This document shows positions 1-6,937 of a stretch of 7,315 nt of DNA, piece by piece. The translations under genes were made by a program, and so were the position numbers. The stretch's first letter is position 1; every line of letters starts with the position of its first letter. The notes beneath the pieces were generated by a model that saw only the letters and a list, made by a program, of their open reading frames with translations, was not told where the DNA came from and did not search any database. This DNA comes from Candidatus Babeliales bacterium (GTDB lineage Bacteria; Babelota; Babeliae; Babelales; Vermiphilaceae). Location: the NCBI GenBank assembly GCA_020053845.1, contig JAGVMI010000136.1, positions 1-7,315 on the forward strand. Direction: 5' to 3'.

Positions 1-71
1 AATTAGTTCAGGCATTGGTCACGATTATATATTCTCGCTCAATGTTGAGGTCAACTTTTAAAGGAAAAACC
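1..71 (+). promoter_or_regulatory. Leader region with ribosome binding site and weak promoter candidate for the first gene
   Basis: This stretch lies upstream of the first gene. An AAAGGA Shine-Dalgarno sequence at 60-65 sits six bases before the ATG at 72 and is the main reason for choosing that start over the upstream in-frame TTG at 15 and ATG at 42. An AT-rich TATATA/TATATT at 26-33 could be a -10 box, but no good -35 box is visible at the right distance. A short palindrome, GTTGA-gg-TCAAC at 44-55, lies between them and might be an operator or chance. The operon could equally begin to the left of the window. Confidence 0.3.
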
Positions 72-893
72 ATGACAAAACATCCCATGCATACTCTCTA
101 TCCCCTCATTTTATGTACAGCCTTCAGCGCACTGCATATGCAAGGCAAAGAGCAGCCGCACATCAAACTCGAATCTAAAATGCTTGCTCTTGTAGATGGT
201 AGTTTTGTTAACGCTGATACTGTTGAGCATATACGCATATTCCAGCGCGACATAATCAATATTCTTTGGGGCGATAAGGGCCAAGGCAATGCCCGTGAAG
301 CCCGCTACCTCTTTGATGGCAAGAAGTTTGGCGCTCAACAGCTTGCAACATTTGAAGATGAGCTCGCATCGATGCGTGATGTTCTCAGCCCGCAAGAATT
401 CGCTGATTTACACACGCAGCTTAATCGCTGTTTACTTGAGATGAAAAAAGATATGCTTGAAAGCTCAAATAAACTTAAAACAATCGCTGCTGGCTCAAAA
501 GGCACCATGGGCGTTCTTATTGAAGAAGATTGTGAAAAACGTAGCAACAAAAATAGCGTTCTTTTCATCTGGGCAAAAGCAAAAGAAGAAGAGGAAGATG
601 TTATTTTTGACCGTCATGTAAAAACAGTGCGCGATTTCTACACCTTCTCAATCGATTTGCTGAATTTCTTGGGAGATTTAGTATACAGCTGTCCTCGTGC
701 TGTGCAGCAATTTGAGCAACGCATCCAAAAGTGGGAAAAGATCAAATCAATTATGCCCAGCTTGTCGATTAGCGCACAACAAGAGAAAGAGTTTTTGAAG
801 CACGTGAAAATTAATCACCTTGATAAACTCTCACTCGGCGATATTACACCTGGCAAGTTAAAATCATTAGCCGCTGAGTTCATTCATAGCTAA
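72..893 (+). CDS. Putative exported helical protein of unknown function
   Basis: I do not recognise this 273-residue protein. The ATG at 72 has a good Shine-Dalgarno sequence and gives a plausible Sec signal peptide: a short His/Lys-containing start, a hydrophobic core around residues 9-21 (LYPLILCTAFSAL), and possible cleavage near residues 20-25. The Cys at 15 lies in LILC, a poor lipobox, so a lipoprotein is unlikely. The mature part is rich in Lys, Glu, Leu and Ala and looks mostly alpha-helical; it includes a highly acidic run (KEEEEDV) near residue 176. No catalytic motif or transmembrane segment is seen beyond the N-terminus. It ends five bases before recD2 and is probably co-transcribed with it. 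A periplasmic or secreted, lineage-restricted protein is inferred; function is open. Confidence 0.75.
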   Translation: MTKHPMHTLYPLILCTAFSALHMQGKEQPHIKLESKMLALVDGSFVNADTVEHIRIFQRDIINILWGDKGQGNAREARYLFDGKKFGAQQLATFEDELASMRDVLSPQEFADLHTQLNRCLLEMKKDMLESSNKLKTIAAGSKGTMGVLIEEDCEKRSNKNSVLFIWAKAKEEEEDVIFDRHVKTVRDFYTFSIDLLNFLGDLVYSCPRAVQQFEQRIQKWEKIKSIMPSLSISAQQEKEFLKHVKINHLDKLSLGDITPGKLKSLAAEFIHS

Positions 894-898
894 GGCAC

Positions 899-3085
899 AT
901 GCACTCTTTAGAAGAATTACACGGTACCATTGAAAAGATAATTTTTGAGAGTGAGCAGAACGGATTCGTTGTGTTCACTCTCAACGTATCTTTGGCCGAA
1001 CATATCGTCGTGCGCTGCCACGCGCCGGGAATAAAGCCAGGCGAGCTGGTTAACTTACGCGGCACGTGGACCGTACACCCTCGCTTTGGCAAACAGTTTC
1101 ATGCACAACAATGCACTGCATTACCTCCTACAAGCAGTGCAGGATTAAAGAAGTACCTTGCCTCAGGGCTCATTCCTGGCATTGGCCCGGTATATGCAGA
1201 GAAACTTGTTGATCGTTTTGGCAGCAGCGTTCTTGAGATTATCGACAAAGAACCACATAAGTTGAGTTTGATCGGCGGCATCGGAAAAAAGCGTATCGAG
1301 CGTATTGCTACCGCATGGAAAGATCAAAAAGAGATCTCCCACATCATGGTATTCCTGCAAGAAAAAGGGATATCTGCTGCATACGCCACCAAAATATATA
1401 AAAAATATGGCAATGACGCCATTGCACTTGTTACTGAAAATCCTTATCGTCTTGCCCAAGAAGTATGGGGCATCGGTTTTAAAACTGCTGATGCAATAGC
1501 GCAGTCAGTAGGTATTGCGCAAGATTCACTCAAGCGTGTTACTGCAGGTATTTTATATGCGCTTTCTCAGGCCGCAACCTCTGGCCATTTGTACATGCTA
1601 CTTGATGATCTGCGCAAAAGTACCGCAGAGCTTTTAGAAATTGACCTCCTGAACGCGTTACCCAAAATAAAGCACGCACTGCATAATCTTCACGATGAAG
1701 GCAAGATCAAATTAATCACACACAACCAGTGTCACTTTATTGCGCTTGCTCTGCATTACGCAAGCGAAAAGGGCGTCGCGCAAAAAATTACTTCCTTGAT
1801 GGAATACCCACTAGTACACCGCATTGATACTGATGCAGTGTACGAAAAACTGCGCACCGCGCCTGAACTCAAAGGTGTTTCGCTCAATGAGGATCAGCAA
1901 CGCGGCATAATGAATTGCTTGCTCCATAAAATCACGGTAATTACAGGCGGACCTGGTACCGGAAAAACAACGCTAATTAAACAATTATTAAGTGTTCTTG
2001 ATGAGCAACGCATTAATTATAAGCTCGCAGCACCTACAGGCCGCGCAGCAAAGCGCATGAGTGAAAGCACTCATCGCCAAGCAAGCACACTGCATAGGTT
2101 ACTTGAGTTTGATGTAAGCGCATTTGGCTTTTCACGCAATGAACATAATGCTTTGCAACTCGATATGCTCATCGTCGATGAAGCATCAATGATAGATATT
2201 TTTCTTGCGCATGCGATTCTCAAGGCACTGCCACTCACTGCACATCTTGTACTCATTGGAGATGTTGATCAATTGCCACCCGTAGGCCCAGGCAACTTTT
2301 TACGCGATGTTATAGCAAGCAAGCGAGCAGCTACCGTAAAGCTCACCCATATTTTCCGCCAAGCGCAGGATAGCCTTATTATTCGCAATGCACATCGCAT
2401 CAATCAGGGGGAATTTCCCGCATCCACAGAGCCTGATGCACGCAAAGATTACATTTTCATCAAAGAAGAAAACCCTGAGCTCGTAAGCACTCATCTAACC
2501 AACTTGTACAAACAAGGAGGGCTTGCGCGCTATGGCATTGATGCTCAAGACTCTATGGTACTCACTCCCATGAACCGCGGCATTGTAGGCACTCAGCATT
2601 TAAATGGTGAACTACAAACTATGCTCAACGCGCACAATCCTCCCCAGGTAAGCTCTGCAGGCACTCATTTTCGTATGCAAGATCGTGTTATGCAGGTGCG
2701 CAATAACTATGATAAAAATGTGTTTAATGGCGATATCGGAACGATAACCGAGATTGACAGCGAAGATCGCACACTCTCAGTACTCTTTATTGATCGCACG
2801 GTAATGTATGAAGCATCTGAACTTGATGAGCTCGTACTTGCCTATGCAATATCTGTGCACAAAAGCCAGGGATCTGAGTATGGCGCAGTGATTATTACCC
2901 TCTTTGCGCAACACTTCACGCTCCTGCAACGTAATCTGTTGTACACTGCCATAACACGTGCACGTAAGCTATGTATTCTTATTGGCCAACCCAAAGCAAT
3001 CGCCATGGCAGTTAAAAATACGCAAGGAACTGAGCGCGTAACATTTTTAAGCAATTATCTTACAAGCGATCTGCAATGTTATTAA
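899..3085 (+). CDS. recD2: RecD2-type 5'-3' DNA helicase (SF1B, ExoV alpha-like)
   Basis: This 728-residue protein has the normal RecD2 length and domain order. The N-terminal OB-like part (about 5-75, ending in HPRFGKQF) is followed by helix-hairpin-helix elements (PGIG 93-96, GGIGKK 126-131, GIGFKTAD 191-198). The SF1B motor follows: Q motif LNEDQQ 329-334; Walker A GGPGTGKT 350-357 with Lys356; Walker B DEAS 427-430; motif III GDVDQLPP 454-461; motif IV Arg487 in HIFRQ; VFNGDIG 608-614; HKSQGSE 654-660; and motif VI YTAITRAR 682-689. All key ATPase residues are present, so it should be active. Known RecD2 enzymes unwind DNA 5'-3' in repair and fork maintenance, generally in bacteria without RecBC. 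The ATG at 899 fits the family N-terminus; AAGG lies only three bases upstream, so translation is probably coupled to the preceding gene. Its 3' end overlaps the amidase by ten bases. Confidence 0.96.
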   Translation: MHSLEELHGTIEKIIFESEQNGFVVFTLNVSLAEHIVVRCHAPGIKPGELVNLRGTWTVHPRFGKQFHAQQCTALPPTSSAGLKKYLASGLIPGIGPVYAEKLVDRFGSSVLEIIDKEPHKLSLIGGIGKKRIERIATAWKDQKEISHIMVFLQEKGISAAYATKIYKKYGNDAIALVTENPYRLAQEVWGIGFKTADAIAQSVGIAQDSLKRVTAGILYALSQAATSGHLYMLLDDLRKSTAELLEIDLLNALPKIKHALHNLHDEGKIKLITHNQCHFIALALHYASEKGVAQKITSLMEYPLVHRIDTDAVYEKLRTAPELKGVSLNEDQQRGIMNCLLHKITVITGGPGTGKTTLIKQLLSVLDEQRINYKLAAPTGRAAKRMSESTHRQASTLHRLLEFDVSAFGFSRNEHNALQLDMLIVDEASMIDIFLAHAILKALPLTAHLVLIGDVDQLPPVGPGNFLRDVIASKRAATVKLTHIFRQAQDSLIIRNAHRINQGEFPASTEPDARKDYIFIKEENPELVSTHLTNLYKQGGLARYGIDAQDSMVLTPMNRGIVGTQHLNGELQTMLNAHNPPQVSSAGTHFRMQDRVMQVRNNYDKNVFNGDIGTITEIDSEDRTLSVLFIDRTVMYEASELDELVLAYAISVHKSQGSEYGAVIITLFAQHFTLLQRNLLYTAITRARKLCILIGQPKAIAMAVKNTQGTERVTFLSNYLTSDLQCY

Positions 3086-3759
3086 AAGCCGCGCGTAAGC
3101 CTCTACTAATTCTCCTCAGCACTTTCATAATTGCATCCCCTGCTTTGCACACGCATACATTTCAACTGGTGCTTGACCCTGCAGGAGATCATAAAAACGC
3201 TGGCCGATGCGTTGTTGATTGTTTTGAGCGAGGGATTGCTTTGCAATGGGCCCATCGCCTCAAGCAGGATATAGAAAAACAATTACCCCATATCAAAGTA
3301 ACTATCACGCGCCGTCCTGCAGAAGTAACGCAAAACTATCAGGCTGCACAGCTTGCAAATCGTATGCGTGCAGACATGCTTATCAGCCTCCATGTATATC
3401 ATGAACCTATGGCGCCAGCCATTATGTCGCTGTACACGTATAGTTCGGGATACCAATACAGCACAACTTCACATACATCGCACATTCGTTCTGCCCAGCA
3501 AGCGCACCTGCATGCATATGGCCAATCATTGGGTTATGTAAATGATCTTGCTAATTACATCAATGGGTGCGAAGTACTGCGCGGAATATGCATCGCACGC
3601 AAACCATCCGCATTGCCTCTCAAGCAACTTATGGGCATCACACAGCCAGCATTTCTGCTCGAGCTTGGCATCAATAATCCAACACAGTGGAATGTGCTTA
3701 TAGATCCTCTTGTTGCGTGGATTACACACATAGCTCAGCCAAAGAATCAGCATGAATAG
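3076..3759 (+). CDS. N-acetylmuramoyl-L-alanine amidase (Amidase_3 family), exported
   Basis: This 227-residue protein is a compact zinc amidase expected to cleave the bond between N-acetylmuramic acid and L-Ala of peptidoglycan in the periplasm. A signal peptide is clear: MLLKAARK, then a hydrophobic core at 9-20, with cleavage around 23-28. The catalytic domain starts at once, with no AMIN or SPOR targeting domain. Expected metal or catalytic residues can be matched: His39 (LVLDPAGDH), Glu51 (FERG), His106 (ISLHVYHE) and Glu196 (FLLELGINNP). ITRRP at 77-81 and QLANRMRADMLISLH at 92-106 match the family core. The first motif is odd: canonical DPGH is replaced by DPAGDH, placing the His two residues late. 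The ATG overlaps the recD2 end by ten bases and has no clear Shine-Dalgarno sequence, suggesting coupling. Activity is probable but depends on that shifted ligand. Confidence 0.85.
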   Translation: MLLKAARKPLLILLSTFIIASPALHTHTFQLVLDPAGDHKNAGRCVVDCFERGIALQWAHRLKQDIEKQLPHIKVTITRRPAEVTQNYQAAQLANRMRADMLISLHVYHEPMAPAIMSLYTYSSGYQYSTTSHTSHIRSAQQAHLHAYGQSLGYVNDLANYINGCEVLRGICIARKPSALPLKQLMGITQPAFLLELGINNPTQWNVLIDPLVAWITHIAQPKNQHE

Positions 3760-4288
3760 AAATATACTCATATGCGGCCTGAGCAGTGCATTGTGTGTAG
3801 TAGGTATGCTGTTCTTTGCCTATCAAAAAGAGTTGCTCATCATACGATCATGGTCGTCACTGCATACACAATATCCCACGCATGCAAACCATGCCATTGA
3901 GAAAAGGGCGGTGAAACTATTCTTTTACAAAGATCATGCATGGCACCACGAAACGCAACACGTTCTTTGGACATATAATCTCGCAGAAAATATCCGTCAT
4001 ACGCTCTCCGCTTTGTGTGCAGTATTTGATGAAGAAGGCATCACACAGGAAAAAGTGCATATACAATCAGTGGCACTTTCTAAGTGTATGTGCCATGTAT
4101 ATCTTTCATTCGACCGCTCACTCCTACACTCCCAACAATCTATCGAACAGAAAGCAGCAATCATCGAAGCTATTCTCAAAACAGTGCGCGAAGATCATCC
4201 CACTATTCACGATGTATTCTTTCTTACAAAACATAAACTTATCGACGATTCACATCTTGATATGAGCAAGCCCTGGCCCATCAATTAG
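3752..4288 (+). CDS. Membrane-anchored GerMN-domain-like protein
   Basis: This 178-residue protein has one N-terminal hydrophobic segment (about 5-24, ILICGLSSALCVVGMLFFAY), followed by an extracytoplasmic domain. From about residue 52 it resembles the GerMN fold: a beta-strand start (AVKLFFYKD), a helical stretch, VYLSF at the place of the usual VDLS strand, a helix (about 128-145), a strand (HDVFFL), and the C-terminal HLDMSKPW at 168-175, like the GHxDxSxP end of GerMN domains. The match is from pattern reading only. GerMN proteins are implicated in peptidoglycan-related functions, including GerM in Bacillus spores, but the domain also occurs in non-spore-formers, so sporulation is not implied. 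It overlaps the amidase by eight bases (ATGAATAG), supporting a shared envelope role, perhaps as a partner or regulator of the amidase. It is the last gene of the unit. Confidence 0.65.
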   Translation: MNRNILICGLSSALCVVGMLFFAYQKELLIIRSWSSLHTQYPTHANHAIEKRAVKLFFYKDHAWHHETQHVLWTYNLAENIRHTLSALCAVFDEEGITQEKVHIQSVALSKCMCHVYLSFDRSLLHSQQSIEQKAAIIEAILKTVREDHPTIHDVFFLTKHKLIDDSHLDMSKPWPIN

Positions 4289-4308
4289 TAACTACAAAAG
4301 AGCTCATC

Positions 4309-4325
4309 TATTGCACATTGCAATA
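4309..4325. repeat. Perfect 7-bp inverted repeat upstream of the porin gene
   Basis: TATTGCA and TGCAATA are perfect reverse complements separated by CAT. The repeat lies 21 bases after the GerMN-like gene stop and 70 bases before the porin start. No T-run follows, so it is a poor intrinsic terminator. Its right arm overlaps the candidate -35 box, so an operator for a dimeric repressor is one possible reading; a weak hairpin or chance are the alternatives. Confidence 0.4.
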
Positions 4326-4345
4326 ATGCACAACCGCGATAGAGT
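4318..4345 (+). promoter_or_regulatory. Candidate sigma70-type promoter for the porin gene
   Basis: TTGCAA at 4318-4323 and TAGAGT at 4340-4345 are separated by 16 bases, and each matches four of six consensus positions. Transcription would start near 4352, leaving a leader of about 44 bases. The 107-base gap, after a run of overlapping genes, argues that the porin needs its own promoter, but the boxes themselves are weak. No convincing Shine-Dalgarno sequence precedes the ATG at 4396; the best is GGT close to the start. Nothing else is seen in the gap. Confidence 0.3.
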
Positions 4346-4395
4346 ATGCTTAACAGAGTAGCTAATCATACATACGTGCTAACTACGGTCTGGTA

Positions 4396-5712
4396 ATGAA
4401 GCGTCTTAATCGTGCCGTCATTCTTCTGCTGACCCTTGCGCATACATGTTATGCGGTACGCGTACGCCCTTTGCCAGAAACAGCCCGCGCTCACATTACT
4501 CATGGTTTTTATGATCTACTTCTTGCGGGATTTGTACGTCACAACGCCTTTGCCGATTCACGCCAAGTTGTTTCCTCACAACAAGGCTTATATCTCTTTT
4601 TCCCCGAAAAAAAAATATATGATGCGTGCGGTAAAGATATCAATGCACGTGGGCAAAGCAACATGTGCGTACTTGATACAAGCTTACACATGCGTGTACA
4701 AAATACTGCGTGTGAGCCAATCATCATGCGCGGCGTTATTAATGTCGATTTTATTGGACCCGTAGGATTTGTACGTAATGTGCGCAGCGTTTTTGCTAAC
4801 ACAGGCGCATTACGCATGCGCTTTGCGTATGCAGAAATAGAGAAGGATTGGTGGACTTTCACCGCAGGGCAGCTATGGACACCTATGTATCTTCCCTGCT
4901 GTGCGCCCGACACCGTATCGTACAACAATGGCAGTCCTATCGATCCCTACACGTGGATACCTCAAATTAGATTTACGACACGGCACGATCGCTTTACCTT
5001 TGTTGCCGTTGCCTCATCACAACTCATATATCCAAGCCTTGGGCCACAGGGGGCAACGCCCTTATATATAAGACGTGCAATGATGCCCAACATGCACTTT
5101 CAAGCACAAGCGCGAGTCAAAGAACACACATTCTGCGCAGGTATCGACATACTAAGGCTCGCTCCGCGCATCGTTACCAATAAAGGGTATAAAGTCCACG
5201 AATCAATTATGAGTGCTCGATTCTTTGCATTAGCCTCGCTGAGATTTGGCAAAGTTCACTGCAACATGAAGGCTCTTGCCATGCAAAATCCTTCAGACTT
5301 GTTAGCAACAGGTGGCTATGCCGTACGAACCGTTAACCCTACTACTGATCGACGCACCTACGCAAACTTGAGGACAGCAGGCGCTTGGATGGATATAGCT
5401 TACAAAGCGGCTATTGAGCCCGGGCTTTTTGTCGGTGGCATCAAAAATCTTGGTGCCGATACTCACATCATCAAATCGATAGAACGCTCGCCAGGCATTG
5501 TTGAACCCACGCTCTACTCTTATGCTCCCGATATAGGCTATATTGCACGCGTTTCGCCTCGTGTCCGCTTTTTCTGGGATACGATCGAGCTTGGTTTAGA
5601 ACTTGAATACACACGCGCTTCATATGGCACTGTTACGTGCGAAGGAAAGGTGGCAAACGCTACATCCGTGGGCAACGTACGGTTTGTATCAGCACTCACT
5701 TATACCTTTTAG
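4396..5712 (+). CDS. DcaP-like outer-membrane porin (beta-barrel), cysteine-bearing
   Basis: This 438-residue protein is a likely outer-membrane channel for small solutes. It has a clean signal peptide (KRLNR, hydrophobic core 7-15, cleavage after CYA at residue 20). The mature chain alternates polar and hydrophobic residues and ends in LTYTF, the terminal aromatic signature used for outer-membrane insertion. Features resembling DcaP-type porins are GFVRHNAFADSRQVV near 45-59, LYLFFPEKK at 65-73, the AGQLWTPM strand at 157-164, and SPIDPYTWIPQIRF at 180-193. The family call comes from pattern recollection; the barrel and porin class are firmer. Oddly, the mature part has eight cysteines (78, 91, 106, 168, 169, 247, 289, 415), whereas typical Gram-negative porins have few or none, so disulfides are possible. 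It stands apart from both neighbours by about 100 bases and is probably its own transcription unit. Confidence 0.8.
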   Translation: MKRLNRAVILLLTLAHTCYAVRVRPLPETARAHITHGFYDLLLAGFVRHNAFADSRQVVSSQQGLYLFFPEKKIYDACGKDINARGQSNMCVLDTSLHMRVQNTACEPIIMRGVINVDFIGPVGFVRNVRSVFANTGALRMRFAYAEIEKDWWTFTAGQLWTPMYLPCCAPDTVSYNNGSPIDPYTWIPQIRFTTRHDRFTFVAVASSQLIYPSLGPQGATPLYIRRAMMPNMHFQAQARVKEHTFCAGIDILRLAPRIVTNKGYKVHESIMSARFFALASLRFGKVHCNMKALAMQNPSDLLATGGYAVRTVNPTTDRRTYANLRTAGAWMDIAYKAAIEPGLFVGGIKNLGADTHIIKSIERSPGIVEPTLYSYAPDIGYIARVSPRVRFFWDTIELGLELEYTRASYGTVTCEGKVANATSVGNVRFVSALTYTF

Positions 5713-5733
5713 TACAATCTGCCAGGAATGCTG

Positions 5734-5741
5734 CCCCCCCC
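5734..5741. repeat. C8 homopolymer tract next to a promoter candidate
   Basis: Eight consecutive C residues lie in the gap between the porin and hydrolase genes, one base before the candidate -35 box. Homopolymer tracts beside promoters can change length by slippage and tune expression in some bacteria. Eight is near the lower limit for that, so phase variation is only a possibility. Confidence 0.35.
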
Positions 5742-5742
5742 A

Positions 5743-5771
5743 TTGACGATTATGGCTTACCACAATACCCT
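5743..5771 (+). promoter_or_regulatory. Candidate sigma70-type promoter for the first hydrolase gene
   Basis: TTGACG at 5743-5748 matches five of six -35 positions. After exactly 17 bases, TACCCT at 5766-5771 keeps the first two and last positions of the -10 box. The leader would be about 36 bases and contains a purine-rich stretch at 5779-5792 and the AAAGGA ribosome binding site at 5799-5804, nine bases before the ATG at 5814. The -35 box is good and the -10 is poor. No porin terminator is apparent in this gap. Confidence 0.4.
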
Positions 5772-5813
5772 TTTTATTAGAGAGGGAGAGAGCTCTATTA
5801 AAGGATCAGTACT

Positions 5814-6839
5814 ATGATCAGAAAGATACTCCTCCCTGTACTACTCGGGGTACAAGCAGTGGTAGCTCAAGCTAATATCATTACTGATGTGCATGAAGTA
5901 TCCGTAACTATATGGATGCACGGAACACGTGGTACTGCATTTCTGCCTTTGGGCATTTCCCAGTCAGCGCTAGATACAGAATATAGAATGTGCTTCTGTC
6001 CATTTGGTCTCAACCATACAAGCACTGTAGATGAAAATCTCTATCATGGCACAGTAGGCACTACACTTCATCAAGCAGATCCTGTTGAATTTCCCCTTGA
6101 GCATAGCTACGCATTTGGATGGAGCGGCGACGCTAATCCGCTCGAGCGAGCAGCATGGGGCAAAGAGCTCTATGAAACACTGGTAAGACTCAAAGAAAAG
6201 TACGCCAATCGTGGCCTGAAAGCACGTATCACCCTGATTACCCATAGTCATGGAGGAAACGTTGCACTCAACATTGCGCGCTATGCCGATGAGCTCAACG
6301 ACGAAGATTTCATTTATAGGCTTATTCTTCTGGGCTGTCCGATTCAAAACGAGACAATGCATTTCGCTACAAGCCCTGTGTTTACTCAGGTTTACTCGTT
6401 CTTTTCATCGTTCGATATGATGCAGGTTATCGATCCTCAGAAATTGTATCCGCTGCGGTTTGCCATTGGTGAAGCATGGCGCTCTCGCTCTTTTGCGCCA
6501 ATCAAAGCTGCATTCAGTGTAAGCAGACAGATTCCTCTTTTTTCCAAAAGACATCTTCCTATACACGAAAAAATTCATCAAGCCCATGTTTCATGGAGCA
6601 CGCAACCGCCATGGCAAGATGAGGATTACCAAGCATTTGGTAAGCATGAAAATGCTATACGCAAACTGCTTAAACCTTTCATAAGATCTCGAGGCGCTCT
6701 GCACATTGAGTTTATGCTGCCACTCTTTTTAAAACGTCTGCCGGAAGTAATCAAGCTTACTCATGAACTCTATGAGCAGCAGATACAATCGAGTCCTCAC
6801 CAAGAGCGACCACTCTTTGTACAAGCCACCCTCTCATAA
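5814..6839 (+). CDS. Exported alpha/beta-hydrolase (lipase/esterase-like), substrate unknown
   Basis: This 341-residue protein has a signal peptide (MIRK, hydrophobic core 5-18, cleavage near AQA at 18-20). After a short spacer come TIWMHGTR at 32-39, where HG fits the oxyanion-hole motif of alpha/beta-hydrolases, and FGWSG at 101-105. THSHGG at 143-148 is the nucleophile elbow with Ser145; the usual first Gly is Thr, so the classical GxSxG is imperfect. VYSFFSSFD with Asp201 looks like the catalytic-acid strand. The catalytic His is uncertain: His258 (QAHVSW) is my best candidate, with His247, 251 and 255 nearby. The fold suggests hydrolysis of a lipid or other ester, but amide substrates cannot be excluded. 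It has a good Shine-Dalgarno sequence (AAAGGA, spacing nine). A paralog follows directly downstream. A role in the periplasm, medium or a host is inference only. Confidence 0.78.
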   Translation: MIRKILLPVLLGVQAVVAQANIITDVHEVSVTIWMHGTRGTAFLPLGISQSALDTEYRMCFCPFGLNHTSTVDENLYHGTVGTTLHQADPVEFPLEHSYAFGWSGDANPLERAAWGKELYETLVRLKEKYANRGLKARITLITHSHGGNVALNIARYADELNDEDFIYRLILLGCPIQNETMHFATSPVFTQVYSFFSSFDMMQVIDPQKLYPLRFAIGEAWRSRSFAPIKAAFSVSRQIPLFSKRHLPIHEKIHQAHVSWSTQPPWQDEDYQAFGKHENAIRKLLKPFIRSRGALHIEFMLPLFLKRLPEVIKLTHELYEQQIQSSPHQERPLFVQATLS

Positions 6840-6849
6840 GCATCTACCA

Positions 6850-6876
6850 TTGACAAGCTTCCTGCCGCTATATTAT
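6850..6876 (+). promoter_or_regulatory. Candidate promoter for the second hydrolase gene
   Basis: TTGACA at 6850-6855 is a perfect -35 box, 10 bases after the preceding stop codon. TATTAT at 6871-6876 matches five of six -10 positions. The 15-base spacer is shorter than the usual 16-18, which would weaken the promoter or call for an activator; TTATTG at 6873-6878 gives 17 bases but a poorer match. Transcription would start near 6883, just before the stem-loop at 6889. Confidence 0.45.
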
Positions 6877-6888
6877 TGCTTAAGTAAC

Positions 6889-6915
6889 CGTCAGCGCAGG
6901 CTTCCTGGGCTGACG
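6889..6915 (+). promoter_or_regulatory. Strong stem-loop in the leader of the second hydrolase gene
   Basis: The arms CGTCAGC (6889-6895) and GCTGACG (6909-6915) pair perfectly. After one G-G mismatch, CAGG (6897-6900) pairs with CCTG (6904-6907) around a CTT loop. That gives 11 base pairs with one mismatch. No T-run follows on the + strand, nor on the - strand, so it is not a standard intrinsic terminator. It lies between the candidate transcription start and the Shine-Dalgarno sequence at 6925-6928, which suits a 5' stabilising or translational control hairpin. It may also trim or end the upstream message. No known riboswitch class is recognised. Confidence 0.55.
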
Positions 6916-6937
6916 AATTATAAAAGGGTACAGCGGT

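Noticed and set aside
44..55. GTTGA-gg-TCAAC palindrome as a hairpin
   Set aside because: A two-base loop is too small for a full hairpin and five-base arms are common by chance; it is mentioned only as a possible operator.
15..71. Extension of the first gene to the TTG at 15 or the ATG at 42
   Set aside because: The ATG at 72 has a good Shine-Dalgarno sequence at proper spacing and begins a signal peptide; the longer forms would add residues encoded by AT-rich promoter-like DNA and bury the signal sequence.
3752..4288. GerMN-like domain as evidence of sporulation
   Set aside because: The domain occurs in many non-spore-formers, and the outer-membrane porin and other envelope genes give no sign of endospore biology.
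4539..4928. A 129-codon open frame on the - strand inside the porin gene
   Set aside because: It lies fully within a well-supported gene, has no recognisable domain and its composition looks like a mirror of the porin coding frame.
6889..6915. Stem-loop as an intrinsic terminator of the first hydrolase gene
   Set aside because: No T-run follows in either direction; the sequence after it is AATTATAAAAGGG. Termination is not excluded but is not the best reading.
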